DNA of 64,000 nucleotides from Enterococcus rotai (GTDB lineage: Bacteria; Bacillota; Bacilli; Lactobacillales; Enterococcaceae). A program made the translations under genes and the position numbers. The stretch covers positions 1,439,349-1,503,348 of the forward strand of contig NZ_CP013655.1 in assembly GCF_001465345.1 (NCBI RefSeq), in the 5' to 3' direction. Under the pieces are notes generated by a model. The model worked only from the letters and a program-made list of their open reading frames with translations. It searched no databases and was not told where the DNA came from. Of the stretch, positions 55,768 to 64,000 are shown one piece after another (positions within the stretch are counted from its first letter, which is position 1; each line of letters begins with the position of its first letter).

Positions 55768-57930
55768 ATGGACTTTAAAACAATTATGGGAAAAATAAAA
55801 ACAGGTTTTCAGCGCTTTTGGGCGTGGATCAAGCCATATCTGGTTCGTTTTCATCATTGGCGGAAGCGAATTTGGAAAAAATATCAAATTAATAAAATCA
55901 TTTTACTATTAGGAATGGTTGTTGTTTTAGTTACAAGTATCTATCTATTTACTTTAGCTAAATCAGCGAATGTTGGGGCCTTGAAAAAAGGGTTGGAAGA
56001 ATCAACTGTTATCTACGATAAAAAAGGCGACGAAGCCGGAAAATTGTTTGGACAAAAAGGAACCTTTGTGACGATCGATCAGATTTCTCCTTATGTCAAA
56101 GATGCATTGATATCAACTGAGGATCGAAATTTTGAGACCCATCACGGTTATGATATCAAGGGACTTTTGCGTGCGGTTGTTGGAAAGTTGAGTTTTGGGA
56201 TGATTGGCGGCGGTGGCGGTGGTAGTACGATCACGCAACAGCTGGCTAAAAATGCCTACCTCACCCAAGAACAGACCATGACGCGTAAAGCAAGAGAGCT
56301 GTTCTTAGCAATTGAAATCGAGAAAAAATATGATAAGCAGCAGATTTTAGAGATGTATCTTAATAACTCCTATTTTGGAAATGGGGTTTGGGGAATCGAA
56401 GATGCCTCTCATAAATATTTTGCTGTGAGTGCGAGTGAACTGTCAGTCGGTCAAGCAGCAACTTTAGTTGGAATGTTGAAAGGACCAGGGATTTTTAATC
56501 CAATCGATTATGTTGAAAATGCAGTTAATCGCCGTAATACGGTTTTACAGTTAATGGTAGATAATGGGAAATTATCACAAGGCGAAGCGGATGCTCAAGC
56601 AGGTGTTGATATGGGCAGTATGTTAGCTGACAATTATTCTGATCAAAATTCAGACTACAGATATCCTTATTACTTTGATGCAGTCATCGATGAAGCTGTT
56701 AATAAATATGGACTAAAAGAAGAAGATCTATTGAATAAAGGCTATAAAATCTATACAGCGTTAGATCAAAATTATCAAGAAGCGATGCAGCAAACCTATG
56801 ATAATGACGCCTTATTCCCACCAAATGCAGAAGATGGTGCAATGGTCCAAAGTGGTTCCGTTGCGCTTGATCCAAAAACTGGTGGTGTCCAAGGGGTCGT
56901 AGGGGGACGTGGGGAACACGTATACCGAGGCTTTAACTTCGCCACGCAAACGAAACGTTCACCTGGTTCATCATTAAAACCAATATCAGTATACACACCA
57001 GCTTTAGAATCTGGCATGAAACCAGACAGTATTTTAGAAGATAAGCCACAAGATTATTATCCAGCTGAAAACTATAGTAGAACAAATAGTGGTGAAGTGA
57101 CAATGTATCAAGCGTTAGGTGAGAGTTTAAATTTACCAGCTGTTTGGACATTGCATAAAATTGGTTTAGATAAAGGATTTGAAAAAACGGAGAAATTTGG
57201 TATTCCTTTAGCGAAAGAAGATAAATATTATGGTTTAGCGCTCGGTGGATTGAAAACTGGAGTTTCACCATTAACGATGGCTAGTGCTTATAGTGCTTTT
57301 GCCAATGGTGGTGTTCAATCAGAAGCACATCTAATCACGAAAATTGTAGACTCTACGGGAGCTGTGATCGAAGACAATACCAATGCAAAAACGAAACAAA
57401 TCATTACCAAAGATACCGCAGATCAAATGACCAGTATGCTTTTAGGTGTCTTCAGCTCAGGAACTGGGATAAATGCTGATCCAGCAGGCTATGTCATGGC
57501 CGGAAAAACAGGAACGACCGAAACCAATTTTGATACAGATAAAACCAATGACCAATGGGTTGTAGGCTATACGCCAGATGTGGTAGTTGCAACGTGGTTA
57601 GGTTTTGAGCAAACCAGTGAAAGCCATTATCTACAAGGAAGTAGTGCTACACATGCCTCGACCGTATTCAGTAGTCAAACGCAAGGTATTTTACCTTATA
57701 CAGCACAAACACCGTTTACAGTAGCCGATGCGTATGCAACAGGCGGAATCGTACAGCCAGCTGGAGAAATTACAACGCCTGGAAATAACGATGCTTGGAA
57801 AGACAGTGTGAAAGATATTGGTGACCAAGTCAAAGAAGGAGCCAAAGATATTGGCGGTAAACTCAAAGAAGGCTGGGACAATGCCAAAAATGGGCTGAAA
57901 GACTTTTGGGGTGGCTTGACGGGAGAATAA
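55768..57930 (+). CDS. Class A penicillin-binding protein (transglycosylase/transpeptidase)
   Basis: 720 residues. A basic cytoplasmic head (1-42) and a membrane helix (about 43-64) precede the glycosyltransferase 51 domain: STEDRNFETHHG (catalytic Glu about 117), GGSTITQQLAKN, and KKYDKQQILEMYLNNSYFGNGVWGIEDAS. The transpeptidase domain has SSLK in RSPGSSLKPIS (about 397), SRTNSGE / SxN region and KTGTTE (about 579). It polymerises and cross-links peptidoglycan outside the membrane. The C-terminal tail (about 660-720) is a charged, amphipathic KDIGDQVKEGAKDIGGKLKEG repeat-like helix, an unusual finish. GAGGGAG precedes the ATG. PBP2A/PbpZ-type identity is likely but not certain. Confidence 0.93.
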   Translation: MDFKTIMGKIKTGFQRFWAWIKPYLVRFHHWRKRIWKKYQINKIILLLGMVVVLVTSIYLFTLAKSANVGALKKGLEESTVIYDKKGDEAGKLFGQKGTFVTIDQISPYVKDALISTEDRNFETHHGYDIKGLLRAVVGKLSFGMIGGGGGGSTITQQLAKNAYLTQEQTMTRKARELFLAIEIEKKYDKQQILEMYLNNSYFGNGVWGIEDASHKYFAVSASELSVGQAATLVGMLKGPGIFNPIDYVENAVNRRNTVLQLMVDNGKLSQGEADAQAGVDMGSMLADNYSDQNSDYRYPYYFDAVIDEAVNKYGLKEEDLLNKGYKIYTALDQNYQEAMQQTYDNDALFPPNAEDGAMVQSGSVALDPKTGGVQGVVGGRGEHVYRGFNFATQTKRSPGSSLKPISVYTPALESGMKPDSILEDKPQDYYPAENYSRTNSGEVTMYQALGESLNLPAVWTLHKIGLDKGFEKTEKFGIPLAKEDKYYGLALGGLKTGVSPLTMASAYSAFANGGVQSEAHLITKIVDSTGAVIEDNTNAKTKQIITKDTADQMTSMLLGVFSSGTGINADPAGYVMAGKTGTTETNFDTDKTNDQWVVGYTPDVVVATWLGFEQTSESHYLQGSSATHASTVFSSQTQGILPYTAQTPFTVADAYATGGIVQPAGEITTPGNNDAWKDSVKDIGDQVKEGAKDIGGKLKEGWDNAKNGLKDFWGGLTGE

Positions 57931-57998
57931 TCGGTTTGAAAACGAATCAAAGAATGGTACAATCAAAGAGAAGAATTTATAGAAATGAGGGAGATTGA

Positions 57999-58340
57999 AT
58001 GAGCAATATTTATGATACAGCCAATCAAGTAGAACGCGAAATCCGTGAAATGGAAGAATTTAAAGCGTTAGAACAAGCGTATGCAGATGTAAAAGCGGAT
58101 GAAGAAGCCTACAAATTATTTAAAGAATTCCAAACCTTCCAACAAGGCTTACAAGAAAAACAAATGCGTGGAGAAGAATTTTCAGAAGAAGATGCTGAAA
58201 AAGCCCAAGCTTTAGCAACTGAAGTTCAAGCAGCAGAAGTCATCAATCAATTGATGCAAAAAGAACAAGCATTTAGTTTGATCGTGAATGATTTGAACCG
58301 TATTATTATGACACCGATTCGTGATTTGTATAACGATTAA
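57999..58340 (+). CDS. YlbF/YmcA/YheA (UPF0342) family protein
   Basis: 113 residues, all-helical and highly charged, with the family pattern [38 protein letters not shown]. Related Bacillus proteins YlbF and YmcA form a complex with YaaT that affects RNase Y activity; the YheA subgroup to which this seems to belong is less studied. GAGGGAG precedes the ATG. It follows the PBP gene by 68 bases without an obvious terminator and ends at a strong one. Confidence 0.85.
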   Translation: MSNIYDTANQVEREIREMEEFKALEQAYADVKADEEAYKLFKEFQTFQQGLQEKQMRGEEFSEEDAEKAQALATEVQAAEVINQLMQKEQAFSLIVNDLNRIIMTPIRDLYND

Positions 58341-58353
58341 GCGATAGCGATTT

Positions 58354-58408
58354 AAACTTTAAAACAATGAGTGATACTGTTTTCACTCATTGTTTTAAAG
58401 TTTTTTTA
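58354..58408 (+). terminator. Terminator after the YlbF-family gene
   Basis: A perfect 21-base stem (58354-58374 with 58383-58403) is followed by TTTT. A-rich upstream arm makes it usable on both strands. Confidence 0.9.
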
Positions 58409-58539
58409 GTATGCTTATTTCAATAACAGAGACAAAATAGTGCGTCGGAAAATAGATAAAATATTAAAAACTCTCCCAATTATCTCGATTTTAATGCTAT
58501 AGTATTACTAAACGAAAAAAGAATTGGGGAACAAAAAGT

Positions 58540-59145
58540 ATGATTGGTATTTATGATTACACAGTTATTCTAACGTATGGAAATGCAGTTTTTTCCATAG
58601 TCGGGATGTATTTGGCGCTGACTCAGCATATTGTTGAAGCGATTTTTTGTTTAGTATTTTCAGGTATTTGTGATATGTTTGATGGATTTGTCGCAAACAC
58701 GAAAGAACGCACCAAGAGTGAGATGTGTTATGGGATTCAAATCGATTCACTCGCTGATTTGATTAGTTTTGGGGTGTTTCCAACAGTGTTAGGCTATGCT
58801 TCTGGTTTGACTCAGGGAATTTATTTGCCATTATTTGTCTTTTATATTTTAGCAGCTTTGATTCGTTTAGCGCACTATAATGTGACTGAGATGGAGAGAA
58901 AAGAGCACTGCGATACGTGTCGTGAGTATTATGAAGGCTTACCTGTTACGAGTAGTGCTGCCTTGATTCCGTTGTTATTTTTCATCGCAGGACGCTTGCA
59001 CATTGCGTTTACATTAATCTATCCGGCAGCTTTATTGGTCATTGGGTTTTTATTTATTTCAAAAGTGAAAATCAAAAAAGTCGATCCTAGAAAGTTAGCT
59101 TTTGGCGCTTTTGTAGGAGCTGTAGTGGCTTTTTTTGTCCGTTAA
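58540..59145 (+). CDS. pssA: CDP-alcohol phosphatidyltransferase, phosphatidylserine synthase type
   Basis: 201 residues with about six helices. The CDP-alcohol phosphotransferase motif D-G-x2-A-(R/N)...G-x3-D-x3-D is present as CDMFDGFVANTKERTKSEMCYGIQIDSLADL, with N in place of the usual R after A. The type II PssA arrangement fits, and phosphatidylserine decarboxylase follows 21 bases downstream, supporting serine as acceptor. The ribosome site is weak (GGGG). PS and PE are not usual major lipids of the best-studied enterococci, so the pair is notable. Confidence 0.85.
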   Translation: MIGIYDYTVILTYGNAVFSIVGMYLALTQHIVEAIFCLVFSGICDMFDGFVANTKERTKSEMCYGIQIDSLADLISFGVFPTVLGYASGLTQGIYLPLFVFYILAALIRLAHYNVTEMERKEHCDTCREYYEGLPVTSSAALIPLLFFIAGRLHIAFTLIYPAALLVIGFLFISKVKIKKVDPRKLAFGAFVGAVVAFFVR

Positions 59146-59166
59146 ATTTTTTAAAGGGGTAAATAG

Positions 59167-60036
59167 ATGGAGAGACAGTTTAAAACAAAGCGTATTACTG
59201 AAAATAATAATTGGTCATTGAATTTTTTATACAAAAACCCGTTGGGACGTTGTTTGTTGAAAGTAATTATCCAGCCGCCACTTACAAAGCTTGCTGGAGT
59301 CTATTTGAACAGCTCACTTTCAAAAGGAATGATCAATCGTTTCATCAAAAAAAACAGTCTTAAAATGGAAGACTACAAACCTATGAGCTATACTTCATTT
59401 AATCACTTTTTTATGCGGGAAATCAAACCTGCTGCCCGCGTCTTATTTCAAGATAGAGGCTCTTTGAGTGCACCTTGTGATGGCAAAGTGACTGTTTATC
59501 CAATTAGTGACAAACAAACGTTTAAAGTTAAACATTCAGAATATGCTCTTTCAGAGTTGCTTGATAGCACAAGCCTTGCAGAGAAATGGCAAGGCGGATG
59601 TGCTGTCATTTTTCGTTTAACACCAGATGATTATCATCACTATTATTTTATTGACGAAGGGACGATTGTAGCGCACCAGAAAATAGCTGGTGTTTTTCAT
59701 ACTGTACAGCCGATCGCGATCCATAGTCAACCAGTATTTTCGACGAATGCAAGAGAAGTAACGGTAATTGAAACGAAAAACTTTGGTGAGATTGTCCAAA
59801 TCGAAGTTGGGGCTTTAATGGTTGGAAAAATCAAAAATGTAAAAACCTCAGGCAATTGTCAGCGTTTTGAGAAAAAAGGCTGGTTTGAATTTGGCGGCTC
59901 TACAGTGATTTTGTTATTTCAAAAAAATCAAGTGATCATTGATCCAGAAATTTGGGTAAATACTGAACAAAATCTTGAAACAATCGTAAAGTTCGGACAA
60001 GTTGTTGGCAAAAAAATGGAGGAAAGTCATGAATAA
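59167..60036 (+). CDS. psd: Phosphatidylserine decarboxylase proenzyme
   Basis: 289 residues. The family blocks are in place: FNHFFMREIKPAARV, SAPCDGKV, FRLTPDDYHHYYFIDEG (the histidine cluster), NAREVTVIET, VGALMVGKI and the self-cleavage site FEFGGSTV, where Ser of GGST becomes the pyruvoyl group. It converts phosphatidylserine to phosphatidylethanolamine at the membrane. It lies between pssA and a metallophosphoesterase gene that it overlaps by 8 bases, so the three are one operon. Confidence 0.92.
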   Translation: MERQFKTKRITENNNWSLNFLYKNPLGRCLLKVIIQPPLTKLAGVYLNSSLSKGMINRFIKKNSLKMEDYKPMSYTSFNHFFMREIKPAARVLFQDRGSLSAPCDGKVTVYPISDKQTFKVKHSEYALSELLDSTSLAEKWQGGCAVIFRLTPDDYHHYYFIDEGTIVAHQKIAGVFHTVQPIAIHSQPVFSTNAREVTVIETKNFGEIVQIEVGALMVGKIKNVKTSGNCQRFEKKGWFEFGGSTVILLFQKNQVIIDPEIWVNTEQNLETIVKFGQVVGKKMEESHE

Positions 60037-61159
60037 ATTGGCATTTTTGATGATTGGACTATTGTTTCTTTTGGGGAATTTTTATATTGGTAGAAAACTT
60101 CTTTCTATACTAGAACAATTTTCCTTTTTTAAACATCCACTAATTTTATGGGTAGTTATTGGCTTATTGGCACTTGCGTCAATGCTGACATTATTGTTGT
60201 TTGATGCTAATGTAGGGGGATTGGTCGGCAAAATTGGGAGCTATTGGCTATCATGCTGGTTTTTATCGTTGGTTATTTTTGGATTAACTGATCTGATTTT
60301 AACGATTTCAAAGAAAATCACCACAGTTCAAACAAAGACAGAACTAATCATTTGGCTTGGTTCAACCGTGTTGGTTGTTGTTTTATTCTGCTATGGTTCT
60401 TGGCAAGCACAACAAATCAAAACATCGAATTATCAAGTAACGATCGATACGTCAGCTAGCAATCAAGCGAAAAAAATAGAAGCGGTATTGATTAGTGATC
60501 TGCATTTAGGCTATGTTAATGATGTGAAGAAGCTCGAGAAAATCGTCACTAAAATCAATCAAATGCAGCCAGATGTTGTTTTTATTTCAGGTGATTTATT
60601 TGATGGGAACTATAAAGCGTTACAAGATCCACAAGGCATGGAGAAACAATTCAAACGCCTTTCCTCTACTTACGGAACGTATATGTGTTGGGGCAACCAT
60701 GATGCAGGAGAAACGTTCGAGAAGATGAAAGCACTTGTTAAAGCATCAAACATCACCTTACTTGAAGATGAAATGACAGTCGTTGGCGAAGAGCTTTTAG
60801 TTGTCGGGCGAAAAGACAGTAGACCAATAGGCACACAAGATGGTAATAGAACGAGCGTTCAAGAACAATTCAAAAAAGTAGGAAACAAGTTGCCCAAGAT
60901 TATTTTAGATCATCAACCTTCAAATATTGATGAATATGAACAGGCCAATGAGTTGATTCTTTCTGGCCACACACATCAAGGACAAATATTCCCGTTTAGT
61001 TTAGTGACAAAAGCTTATTTTACAGTAGATTATGGTTACTATCGTAAAAACGAAAATAGTCCTCAAGTGATTGTTTCTTCAGGTGTTGGGACATGGGGTC
61101 CACCAATGCGAATCGGAACCCAAAGTGAAATCGTCCGAATTGACATTACGCTAAAATAG
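60029..61159 (+). CDS. Membrane metallophosphoesterase
   Basis: 376 residues from ATG 60029, inside the end of psd; GGAGG precedes it by 7 bases. Four membrane helices occupy about 1-135. The phosphoesterase domain follows with LISDLHLGYVND (D, H), ISGDLFDG, CWGNHDAGE, ILDHQP and SGHTHQGQIFP, all standard metal ligands of the YkuE/YaeI-like group. Its translation overlap with psd ties it to phospholipid metabolism, for example hydrolysis of a lipid-linked phosphate. The substrate is not known. Confidence 0.88.
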   Translation: MNKLAFLMIGLLFLLGNFYIGRKLLSILEQFSFFKHPLILWVVIGLLALASMLTLLLFDANVGGLVGKIGSYWLSCWFLSLVIFGLTDLILTISKKITTVQTKTELIIWLGSTVLVVVLFCYGSWQAQQIKTSNYQVTIDTSASNQAKKIEAVLISDLHLGYVNDVKKLEKIVTKINQMQPDVVFISGDLFDGNYKALQDPQGMEKQFKRLSSTYGTYMCWGNHDAGETFEKMKALVKASNITLLEDEMTVVGEELLVVGRKDSRPIGTQDGNRTSVQEQFKKVGNKLPKIILDHQPSNIDEYEQANELILSGHTHQGQIFPFSLVTKAYFTVDYGYYRKNENSPQVIVSSGVGTWGPPMRIGTQSEIVRIDITLK

Positions 61160-61169
61160 TAGCTTATTA

Positions 61170-61220
61170 GAGGTTGGCAGTCGACTTACAGAGTCGAATT
61201 CCAACCTCTTTCTTTTTTTT
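61170..61220 (+). terminator. Terminator after the pssA-psd operon
   Basis: GAGGTTGG ... CCAACCTC (61170-61177 / 61201-61208) with an inner GTCGACT/AGTCGA stem, followed by TTTCTTTTTTTT. Confidence 0.9.
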
Positions 61221-61326
61221 GCTCTCAAAGAATAAAAAACGAACAAATTTTCGTATCTTTTTACTGACCGCTTCTTAATAAAATGATATGATTAAGGAAA
61301 AGAAATCGGGCGAACAGGAGGACCTT

Positions 61327-62559
61327 ATGAAACTATTACATACGGCAGACTTACATCTGGATCGGTCTTTTGAAGGCCTTAAAAACAGTCCTAAACAAAT
61401 CGCAGAAAAATTACAACAAGCTAACCATAAAACAATTACAGCAATCGTTGATATAGCCATTAGAAATCAGGTAGATGCGGTTATTTTGGCCGGAGATACC
61501 TTTCATCAAAGTCGGACATCTATCCGAACACAAGCCTATTTTATCGATGAGATGAAACGTTTGGATCAAGAGGGCATCCCTGTGATCATGTCGTTTGGGA
61601 ACCACGATTATTATGTAGCAGAACGTTACTGGTTCGATTTTCCAAAAAATATGTTTCTTTTTCAAAAAGAACAGGTTGAGACGCATTATTTTATGACGAA
61701 GAATCAAGAAAAAGTGGCAGTAACAGGGTTTAGTTATGAGCATCCGTGGATCAATGAGGATAAACTTTCAGGTTTTCCTACAAAAGAGGCAGGAGTAGAT
61801 ATACATATTGGGGTTTATCACGGAGATACGACCAATAATGGAGCTCAGAATTATGCACCCTTTACATTTAGTACGATGAAATCCAAAGGTTATGACTATT
61901 GGGCTTTGGGACATATCCATCAGCCACAAGTAGTCAGTGCAGATCCGTTGATCGTGTATCCAGGAACACCTCAAGGACACACAAAAAAAGAACGGACGGT
62001 ACAAGGGGTTGCCATTGTTTCCATAGAGGCAGGTCATGCAACGGTTCGATTTGAACCAGTCGCTCAAGTTTCTTGGCAAGTAGAGAAGTATTCGCTGCGT
62101 CAAGCTGGAAGTTTGCAAGAAGCGTTAAGTATTTTGACTGAGCTGATGTTGAAAGCTGGACCAACTTCTGGGCAATTGCTATTGAAAGAAATCCAGTTAA
62201 CAGATATAGTGCAATTAGGCGAAGAATTCCAACTATCTTATGAAAACGGTGAATTGCTTCACTATTTACAAAACAGTTTACTGCAACAAACAAATCATTC
62301 ACTATTTTTATTCAGAGTAGAGGTAGTAGCAGAAGATTTGACTAAAAAAGTTATGATCACTGCTGCGCCAGAGCTATTAAGTCAATTAGAGAAAAACTAT
62401 TTACAACCGGATATCTTTTCAAATACATTACAAGAATTAGTGCAAAATCCATTATTTTCTTCAGTTGTGTCGATAAATGAAGAGTGGCGTGAGCGTAGTG
62501 TTGAGCAGGCCAATCAAAAAATCAAAGAAGATTTTGTCATTCAGGAGGATCAGACATGA
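61327..62559 (+). CDS. yhaO: SbcD-like DNA repair exonuclease, YhaO family
   Basis: 410 residues from ATG 61327, 5 bases after AGGAGG. The Mre11/SbcD phosphoesterase core is visible: LHTADLHLD, ILAGDTFHQ, SFGNHDYY, VYHGDTT and LGHIHQPQ with YPGTPQGHTKKE. The C-terminal part resembles the YhaO capping region. It pairs with the SMC-like ATPase it overlaps by 4 bases (ATGA), as YhaO-YhaN do in Bacillus. A role in DNA end processing is inferred. Confidence 0.88.
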   Translation: MKLLHTADLHLDRSFEGLKNSPKQIAEKLQQANHKTITAIVDIAIRNQVDAVILAGDTFHQSRTSIRTQAYFIDEMKRLDQEGIPVIMSFGNHDYYVAERYWFDFPKNMFLFQKEQVETHYFMTKNQEKVAVTGFSYEHPWINEDKLSGFPTKEAGVDIHIGVYHGDTTNNGAQNYAPFTFSTMKSKGYDYWALGHIHQPQVVSADPLIVYPGTPQGHTKKERTVQGVAIVSIEAGHATVRFEPVAQVSWQVEKYSLRQAGSLQEALSILTELMLKAGPTSGQLLLKEIQLTDIVQLGEEFQLSYENGELLHYLQNSLLQQTNHSLFLFRVEVVAEDLTKKVMITAAPELLSQLEKNYLQPDIFSNTLQELVQNPLFSSVVSINEEWRERSVEQANQKIKEDFVIQEDQT

Positions 62560-64000
62560 AATTCGTTGCAATAGAATTGGTTGGATTCGGTAAATGGCAG
62601 CAACATAGGATTGATTTTTCATCCAAAAACCAATTAGTATTTGGCGCAAATGAAGCTGGAAAATCAACGATTTATCAATTTATTCAAGCAATGCTATTTG
62701 GCTTTCCAGCTAAAGGAAAAAGAAAAAAAGATTACCAACCTAAAAATGGTGCAGCATATGGCGGTCGTTTGTGGTTTACTCATCCAGTGTATGGTGAAGT
62801 ACAAGTTGAACGATTTAAAGGTCAAAATAAAGGGCAAGCAAAAGTCTATTTTAATGACCAAGTGGGCGATGAGTCTATGCTAGAAAAGATGATCCATCCA
62901 CTGACTAAAGAGCTATTTCAGTCTGTCTTTACTTTTCAGCAAGAGCAGCTTAGTCAATTAGAAAAATTAAATGAAGAAGCTTTGCAAACCTCATTATTAT
63001 CTCTTGGCCTATCAGGAAGTCAACAGCTATTGGTCAGTAGAGAAGCCTATTTTAAGGACGCACAGACGATTTATAAGGGCAAAGGGAGTCAGCCACTATT
63101 AAATCAAAAGTTGAATGCCTATCAAAGCTTACAACAACGTGTAAATGATAAAGAGCAACAAGAGCGACCTTTTCAGCAGCTGCTGGCTGAGTTAGATAGT
63201 ACTGAGCAGTTAGTAACAAAAGAACGTGAAACTGCACAAGAGATCAAAAGTCAACTAGCCTTGATAGAAAAACAGGTAATGAATTTACCATTATATGAAG
63301 AATTACAATCAATTGAACAGTCAAAGACGTTAACTGCGCTAAGTCGTGAAGAACAAGAAAATTTACTTTCAATTTATCAACAGAATCGGTTCTTAAATGA
63401 AGAATTAACAAGATTAAATCAAAGTATAGCAGCACAAAGTGAGACAGAAGATCAAACAGATGATTACCAGTTCTACTTAAAAGAAGAAGAACATATCCAA
63501 CAATTACTGAATCAACGATATGATATTGATAAACTACTCTCTGAGATCAAGTGGATGACACAATCCTTACAGCAAAACCAAGAAGAGCTGTTTCCTTTGG
63601 AAAGAAAATGGGGCTGGAATCAAGAAACCCCGCCTCAGCTGTCGTTTGAAGAACAAGTGGTCAAGGAGATGAGAGATGAAATCGTTGCACGAACAGTCAA
63701 GCTGCAAACGACACAGACTGATTTAGAATTGTTGGAAGAAGAAATTGCGACGAGGGAAGAAAATTTAAGTACCTTTGAAACGGTCAATAAGGAGATGTTT
63801 CGAAAAAATCATCGCCAAACAACAAAAAAAGTTAATCTTCTTTTCTGTGGGTTTGCTGGAATCATTTTAGCATTGAGTTTCTTTTTACCGGTGCCGCTTC
63901 GATATGGAACGTTTATTTTAAGTGCAGGATTTTTGCTTGCAGGTTTATTCCCAGTTTTTTACCAACCAAAAGATACCTATGAAAATGAAAAACGACAATG
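62556..64000 (+). CDS. yhaN: SbcC-like AAA ATPase YhaN, N-terminal part
   Basis: The frame opens with ATG overlapping the yhaO stop and runs open to the end of the window (481 residues seen). Walker A is FGANEAGKST near residue 32. A Q-loop-like FTFQQEQL follows near 128, then long coiled coil rich in Q, E and L. Two hydrophobic helices at about 430-470 (LLFCGFAGIILALSFFLPV) are inserted in the coiled coil, as known for YhaN proteins. The C-terminal Walker B half lies outside the window. Confidence 0.88.
   Translation, partial: MKFVAIELVGFGKWQQHRIDFSSKNQLVFGANEAGKSTIYQFIQAMLFGFPAKGKRKKDYQPKNGAAYGGRLWFTHPVYGEVQVERFKGQNKGQAKVYFNDQVGDESMLEKMIHPLTKELFQSVFTFQQEQLSQLEKLNEEALQTSLLSLGLSGSQQLLVSREAYFKDAQTIYKGKGSQPLLNQKLNAYQSLQQRVNDKEQQERPFQQLLAELDSTEQLVTKERETAQEIKSQLALIEKQVMNLPLYEELQSIEQSKTLTALSREEQENLLSIYQQNRFLNEELTRLNQSIAAQSETEDQTDDYQFYLKEEEHIQQLLNQRYDIDKLLSEIKWMTQSLQQNQEELFPLERKWGWNQETPPQLSFEEQVVKEMRDEIVARTVKLQTTQTDLELLEEEIATREENLSTFETVNKEMFRKNHRQTTKKVNLLFCGFAGIILALSFFLPVPLRYGTFILSAGFLLAGLFPVFYQPKDTYENEKRQ

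Noticed and set aside
61934-62302. 122-codon minus-strand frame
   Set aside because: Entirely opposite yhaO, which has all expected catalytic motifs.
1-64000. tRNA, rRNA, CRISPR arrays, prophage or replication origin
   Set aside because: None was recognised on either strand by reading; a covariance search would be needed to exclude small RNAs.

Overview
The window is low-GC Firmicute DNA and almost certainly chromosomal DNA of an Enterococcus that is neither clearly E. faecalis nor E. faecium. The case rests on two loci of WxL-domain surface proteins with DUF916/DUF3324 partners, a lysine-type murE, LPxTG anchors, a PepV dipeptidase, an EfEndo18A-like GH18 enzyme, ISL3 elements of enterococcal type, and strong GGAGG ribosome binding sites with frequent TTG/GTG starts. 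Species cannot be fixed from sequence reading alone.

Layout. 1-1.6 kb: the end of a DUF421 membrane protein, a GNAT acetyltransferase and an isoprenylcysteine-methyltransferase-like membrane protein. 1.7-7.7 kb: WxL locus 1, two large secreted WxL proteins (one with an L-type lectin domain and a 10-residue tandem repeat). It has no DUF916 partner and ends at an ISL3 insertion. 8-15 kb: an AT-rich, gene-poor accessory stretch with a full-length ISL3 element and its target duplication, an IS3 fragment, an unknown secreted two-repeat protein, a paralogue of it cut after 15 codons by a second decayed ISL3 copy, and a secreted PI-PLC with a ricin-type lectin tail. 15-32 kb: mostly housekeeping: a CopA-type ATPase behind a cop-box, two serine hydrolases, an MFS exporter with a possible leader-peptide attenuator, an AEC permease, murE, a MurJ/YtgP-type flippase, rsuA, a TetR-controlled ABC exporter, nnrD and pepV. 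32-46 kb: WxL locus 2, with a divergent Mga/AtxA-like regulator, lectin-WxL protein, WxL-like protein, two DUF916/DUF3324 proteins, two small unknown membrane proteins, a small LPxTG protein, a canonical WxL protein, an orphan OmpR-type regulator and an LPETG adhesin with three SpaA/CnaB-type domains. 46-48.5 kb: an osmoprotectant-type ABC transporter with a fused permease-binding protein. 48.5-50.9 kb: a gene-poor stretch with a candidate type I toxin-antitoxin locus and a CPBP protease. 50.9-64 kb: argR, a phosphohexomutase, an RluD-type synthase, a frameshifted endo-beta-N-acetylglucosaminidase between two copies of an unexplained repeat of about 100 bp, a class A PBP, a YlbF-family protein, a pssA-psd-phosphoesterase operon, and yhaO-yhaN (the last runs off the end).

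How the parts work together. The two WxL loci, the LPxTG proteins, PI-PLC and GH18 enzyme form a surface and host-glycan/lipid interaction repertoire. In locus 2 the DUF916/DUF3324 proteins are expected to tether WxL proteins to peptidoglycan, and the lectin domains suggest carbohydrate recognition. The most interesting unexplained items are the candidate type I toxin-antitoxin locus with a decayed second copy, the leader peptide plus stem-loop before the MFS gene, the repeat flanking the broken GH18 gene, and the two uncharacterised membrane proteins conserved in position inside WxL locus 2.
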